DNA of 64,000 nt from Klebsormidium nitens (lineage: Eukaryota > Streptophyta > Klebsormidiophyceae > Klebsormidiales > Klebsormidiaceae): assembly GCA_000708835.1 (NCBI GenBank), contig DF237351.1, forward strand, positions 20,813 to 84,812, read 5' to 3'. Of the stretch, positions 60,261 to 64,000 are shown piece by piece. A model generated the notes under the pieces. The model was not told the origin of the DNA, made no database searches, and saw nothing but the letters and a program-made list of their open reading frames with translations. Both the position numbers and the translations under genes were made by a program. How positions within the stretch are numbered: the stretch's first letter is position 1; each line of letters starts with the position of its first letter.

Positions 60261-62720
60261 ATGTCTCCCGTTAACGTCCTCGTCATCGGTGCCACTGGCT
60301 ACATTGGGCGGCACATTGCTCTGGCAGCCGCAGCGGCGCCTGAGGTTGGGGCATATGCCCTCATCAGCAAGGCGACAGCTGGCAAGCCCGAGAGGAAGGA
60401 GGTGCTGGAGCAGCTGCGCAGCGCCGGCGTCCAGTTTCTGGAGGTGAGCAAAGAACTCTCGCTTCAATCATGTGAGCTCTATATCTCTGCAGCAATCTCC
60501 TCTGGCAAGGATTGCTCTGGAGAAGCCATGGTTTTCCGGAAGTAGCTTTCCTTTGTAGCTAAGCAATGCTATCACTTACCTCTAACCTCAAGATGCAGTC
60601 ATACTTCTAATGCACCAGATTTATCTGAAGGTTTCCCAGTCTAATTTAAGGTTGGCCCTTTGCCAAATGGCACTTTCTGAGGAATAAAGCAGAGGGAATG
60701 TAGAACTTCAAAGTTGCAATAAGACTCACTACTAGCACTAAATTGTGTGTCCTGGTTTCTCCGCAGGGAGACTTGTACGACCACGCCAGTCTAGTTGCTG
60801 CTCTGAAGCAGGTGTCCATAGTCATCTCCACCGTCAGCTTTGCTCAGCTGGCGGACCAGACCAAGATTATTGATGCCGCCAAGGAGGCCGGGACCATCAC
60901 GCGGTTCCTACCGTCCGAGTTTGGGCTTAACCCCAGGTGAGAGCTCGCACCACTAGGTGCTCAAGATCCTCCTTAAAGTTAACTTAGTAATTGCTCACAG
61001 GAGTGTGGTTAGGAAGGCCTTCAAGTTCTAAACACTTACTTGGTGATAAGATCGGAATTCGGGTTGGGTGCAGAGTGGCTCCTCAAACAAGAGGCTCCAG
61101 CAGGGCGTGTTCTCTACCTCAAATTCTTATCTAGCGCTTCAGATACACATGCTTGCAATTAACAGTTCTAAGGTCAAGACTCTTTTGACCCGTTCCCCTC
61201 ACACTCACGCCATCCATTCTTTGTCAACAAGTCAGATGACATCAGCTGCTAACTCGAGAGTTATGCAAGTCTTTCCCTTCCTTGCTGTGTGCTCCCAATT
61301 GATCCTGCCTACCTGCCGCATATGCAGTGAGAAGACAATCGAAGCATTTGGGGAGCTCGCTACGCTCTGGGCAATCAAGAAGAATCTGCTTCCTGTGCTG
61401 GTCGAGTCAGGGATCCCTTACACACTCGTCTGGTCCAACGGCTTTGCGGGCTACTCTTTGCCGGGTCTCGGCGCGTTGGGGCCCCCGGTGACGGACGAAG
61501 TCACGGTGTTTGGCTCTGGGGACGTTAAGAGTGAGCGTTTGCAGACACTGCTAAAGATGATCGTATTAGGGTCGGCGGAACCAGATTCTGGTGCATCTGA
61601 ACCCCAATTCTTACTTGTGCATTGGGATGTTGCTGTCAATCTGATTTCCATACAAACCACAAAAAGTTTGACCTATCCTCTGCATTTGGCCGTATCGTCG
61701 TCTGGATAAGGCTCTAGTATTTCATACACAATCGCCCTTGTCATTGAGCGTTCCAAGCTTTGGCGTGTCCTGTCAGGAGGTGAAAGCTTTTAGTTTCGGC
61801 AAAAGAATTTCTGATCATCAGACATCGGTAGAGCTTTTGCGTTGTCCTTCCTGCAAGCATGACGTTAACTAATCAGAATTTGGAATTTCTCCGTCCAACC
61901 CCGACTTGACCTAGCAAAACCCTTAACCCCGTGCTAACCCGCTTGCAGGCGTCAATGTCGACGAGGGTGACATCGGGACGTACACAATTAAAGCAGCGCT
62001 CGACCCGCGGGCCGCCAACAAGACAGTTCACCTGGAGCCTCCGCAAAATTTTCTCACCCAAAACGAGCTGATTGCACTCGCGGAGAAGGCCCGGGGAAAG
62101 ACGTACAAGCGCAAGACGGTGTCGGCCGAGGAGCTTCTTCAGCAGTACAAAAGTGAGCAGCGGAACCAACAACGTGACTCTCACCAGCTTTCAGAACGAC
62201 TCCGATGAAATACTCAATACTTAGTAGGACTGAACTCGTTTCATCGTTTTTGTCAAAATGGGCCATGCGGCTTTCGTTGCTTCGCCAACGAGTGCTTCGA
62301 GACGTGTTGCAGAATCGGGCTGAGTATAGGCAGCACACGAACGTGAAAAGGCCATGCAATGCTTCGCCGAAGCGGCCACCTTTTGCTGTCTGCAACGCGC
62401 TTTTGCGAAGTGACTGCTTGCCGCAACCTTGTATGCTCTTGTCGCTTATAAAGGGGCGTCTCTCATCTGCCTAAGGAAAACCTGTTCTAGGGTGGCGCGA
62501 GCGTCAGGAAGCAGGAGATCGCGATCAAAGCGGACACAATGTCAGACTGTGCTTTTAATTTCTTTTGGCAGCTTTTGACCCGTCCATCAAGTTCCTGCCC
62601 TACCTCCACTACTCCATCTGGATCGCCGGTGACATGCTCCAGCCTCTGCCTGAAGGCCACGTGTCATCCGTCGACCTCTACCCGGACGTGGAGTATAAGA
62701 CGCTTGCTCAGCTTCTCTAG
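60261..62720 (+). CDS. Isoflavone-reductase-like / phenylcoumaran benzylic ether reductase family
   Basis: NADPH-dependent reductases of this NmrA-type atypical short-chain dehydrogenase family act on lignans, phenylcoumarans or isoflavonoids in the cytosol. Five exons join in phase: 60261-60443, 60767-60936, 61328-61530, 61949-62152 and 62572-62720 (TAG), giving 302 residues, close to the family's 305-320. The N-terminal Rossmann motif VIGATGYIGRH (about 8-18) binds NADPH. RFLPSEFGLNP follows, then IPYTLVWSNGFAGY. The lysine of AIKKN (residue 135) stands at the position of the catalytic Lys of PCBER, counted back from GIPYT. The short loop normally found after SEFG.. (with DR and an acidic residue) is missing, so SEFG-LNPS runs straight into the helix. 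EGDIGTYTIKAALDPR and the YKTLAQLL end are typical. The substrate cannot be named; algae lack isoflavonoids, so the family name should not be read as the reaction. Confidence 0.9.
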
Positions 62721-64000
62721 AAGTAGGTTTAGCTTTGGTGCCGTTGGATAATAATACGTCTAAATAGTAGCGGTGCGTTTGTATTCCAATCGATCCTTGA
62801 CAATGTGTACAGCCTTACTTGGTACTAATACCTTCCAAGAAAGCCTGGTCCGAGGAGTCGAGCTCGGGGCTTAGTTCAGCCGGTCTCGAAAAACTTATAA
62901 CTTAGTTGCACTGGTCGAGTCGTTCGTGGACTCGCGATAGTTACTAGGATTAAGTCGATGGTGGTTTCAAAAAATACTGCTATTACCAGGTTCTTGTGAG
63001 CGTCGGAGCTGTTGCTGTAAGATAGTATTGATACTGTAGTGGGCTGAGACACTTGTGTTGTAAAAGTAGCTCGATCGTGACAGTCAATTGTAAGCAATTG
63101 GAAAACATTTTCGTGAAATTTCGTATCTGTACAAGAAACCGCAGTGATATATACGATTGCCTTGGCACTTCTCTCAACACGCTCTCATATGTTCTTGGAC
63201 TTGGTTTCTTGCAACATCCGCATATGAGCACACCCGTTTGCATTTGCAATCCATGCATATCGCTTATTGTTCGCGGCCGGCGCAATGATGCAATAGACTC
63301 GACCTTGGACATCCATTCAATATCGTGTCAATCGGACCTTGGGCGCCGTCCTACTACGAGAAATTAGCGAAATTAGCGAATGTTTCTGATGCGAGCGCTC
63401 GTGTGTGCATTAAATGGCATGTCGGCCTAGCTTCACTGACTACTATGCAATGTACGTTTCCGGACAGCCGGACCCAAAATGACTTGAGGATCCGAGGACC
63501 CAGCAAAAACTGCCTTTGATATGAGAATTCCCATTCATGATCGTTATAAATGATGCTGCCTCTGAGTCGAGAGGAGAAAGATATCTAACATAGGTAGTAC
63601 TAGTACCGGTATTATGAAATTGCAGCGTGCTTGTGAGTGATGTCCGAAAATCGAGGGCTGTAGAGCCGCGCTGCTCACGCTGCTCCCCAGCTAGCCGGGA
63701 TCCCTTCGAAGCCGGCCATTCATTGAACGGCACCGGCGCGCGTCCGCGCTAATTAATGACTCCGCGGCCGCCGCAATAACTTGAAGGTACGCACCGTAGG
63801 CGGACGGTACTGACGTCCAACATATACGACCTGCCATATGCATAAGTTATAAACTTACAGTATACGCGATTGGGACCCCTTCGAGAAGGCTTTCGAGACA
63901 CCAGTCGTCATGCCACACGCGCGTGCACTTTGGGCTGGCGTCAGCCCTGCTGGAGATTCCAAATTCACACGCATACAACACATACAACAGAACGAGTCTC
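62721..64000. other. Intergenic region at right edge, likely promoter of a tandem paralogue
   Basis: No coding region was seen. The last 120 bases resemble the sequence upstream of the isoflavone-reductase-like gene, so another gene of that kind may begin just beyond the window. A GC-rich patch with gcggccgccgc lies near 63755. Confidence 0.4.
63881..63975. repeat. Copy of the sequence upstream of the isoflavone-reductase-like gene
   Basis: It matches 59817-59912 in the same orientation. Shared words include ttcgagaa at the left, cagtcgtcat in the middle, and gctggcgtcagccctgc (17 bases exact), then gattc-ttc-aa-ttc. The spacing between the shared words is similar, so the likeness extends over about 95 bp. 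Confidence 0.7.

Noticed and set aside
1-64000. tRNA, rRNA, CRISPR arrays, bacterial operons or riboswitches
   Set aside because: Looked for by eye; no cloverleaf, rRNA words, regular spacer arrays or Shine-Dalgarno-led gene strings were found in this nuclear sequence.

Overview
This is a nuclear eukaryotic window. Genes are split by many short GT-AG introns of about 100-900 bp, GC is near 50%, and there is no operon structure. The gene set points to the green lineage: a plastid-targeted tryptophan-pathway enzyme with a transit peptide, a plant-type mitochondrial phosphate carrier, a plant-like ZW10, an mTERF protein, a hybrid histidine kinase and an isoflavone-reductase-like enzyme. The gene density and intron style fit a streptophyte alga; Klebsormidium is my best guess, but it is an inference and not proven here. 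Splice sites were chosen by eye from acceptor and donor consensus, and reading phase was checked across junctions.

Layout. 155-1281 (+): last exon of a gene that starts before the window, possibly kelch/F-box-like. 2688-9383 (-): ZW10, a dynactin/NRZ tethering and kinetochore protein. 9373-15070 (+): indole-3-glycerol-phosphate synthase, head to head with ZW10. 17033-18001 (-): an unrecognised 322-residue ORF. 18999-24087 (+): mitochondrial phosphate carrier. 25750-29362 (+): ASC-1/TRIP4-like zinc-finger protein. 30556-38256 (-): hybrid histidine kinase. 40240-42694 (+): RBM41-like RRM protein. 43723-45179 (-): F-box/LRR-like protein. 45757-50318 (+): DUF3598-like plastid protein. 52784-54303 (+): mS26-like mitoribosomal protein. 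55348-59490 (-): mTERF protein. 60261-62720 (+): isoflavone-reductase-like (PCBER/PLR) enzyme.

The genes do not form one pathway. Several serve organelles (IGPS, phosphate carrier, DUF3598, mTERF, mS26-like), and others serve signalling, ubiquitin targeting, splicing and membrane tethering.

The most unusual signals are structural. First, several introns carry decayed copies of the start of the exon that follows them; this is clearest in IGPS, the phosphate carrier, DUF3598 and the histidine kinase. Second, the palindromic octamer TGACGTCA occurs 17 times, where chance predicts about one. Third, a MITE-like fold-back sits at 39541-39693. Fourth, the sequence upstream of the isoflavone-reductase-like gene recurs at the right edge of the window, suggesting a tandem paralogue just outside it.
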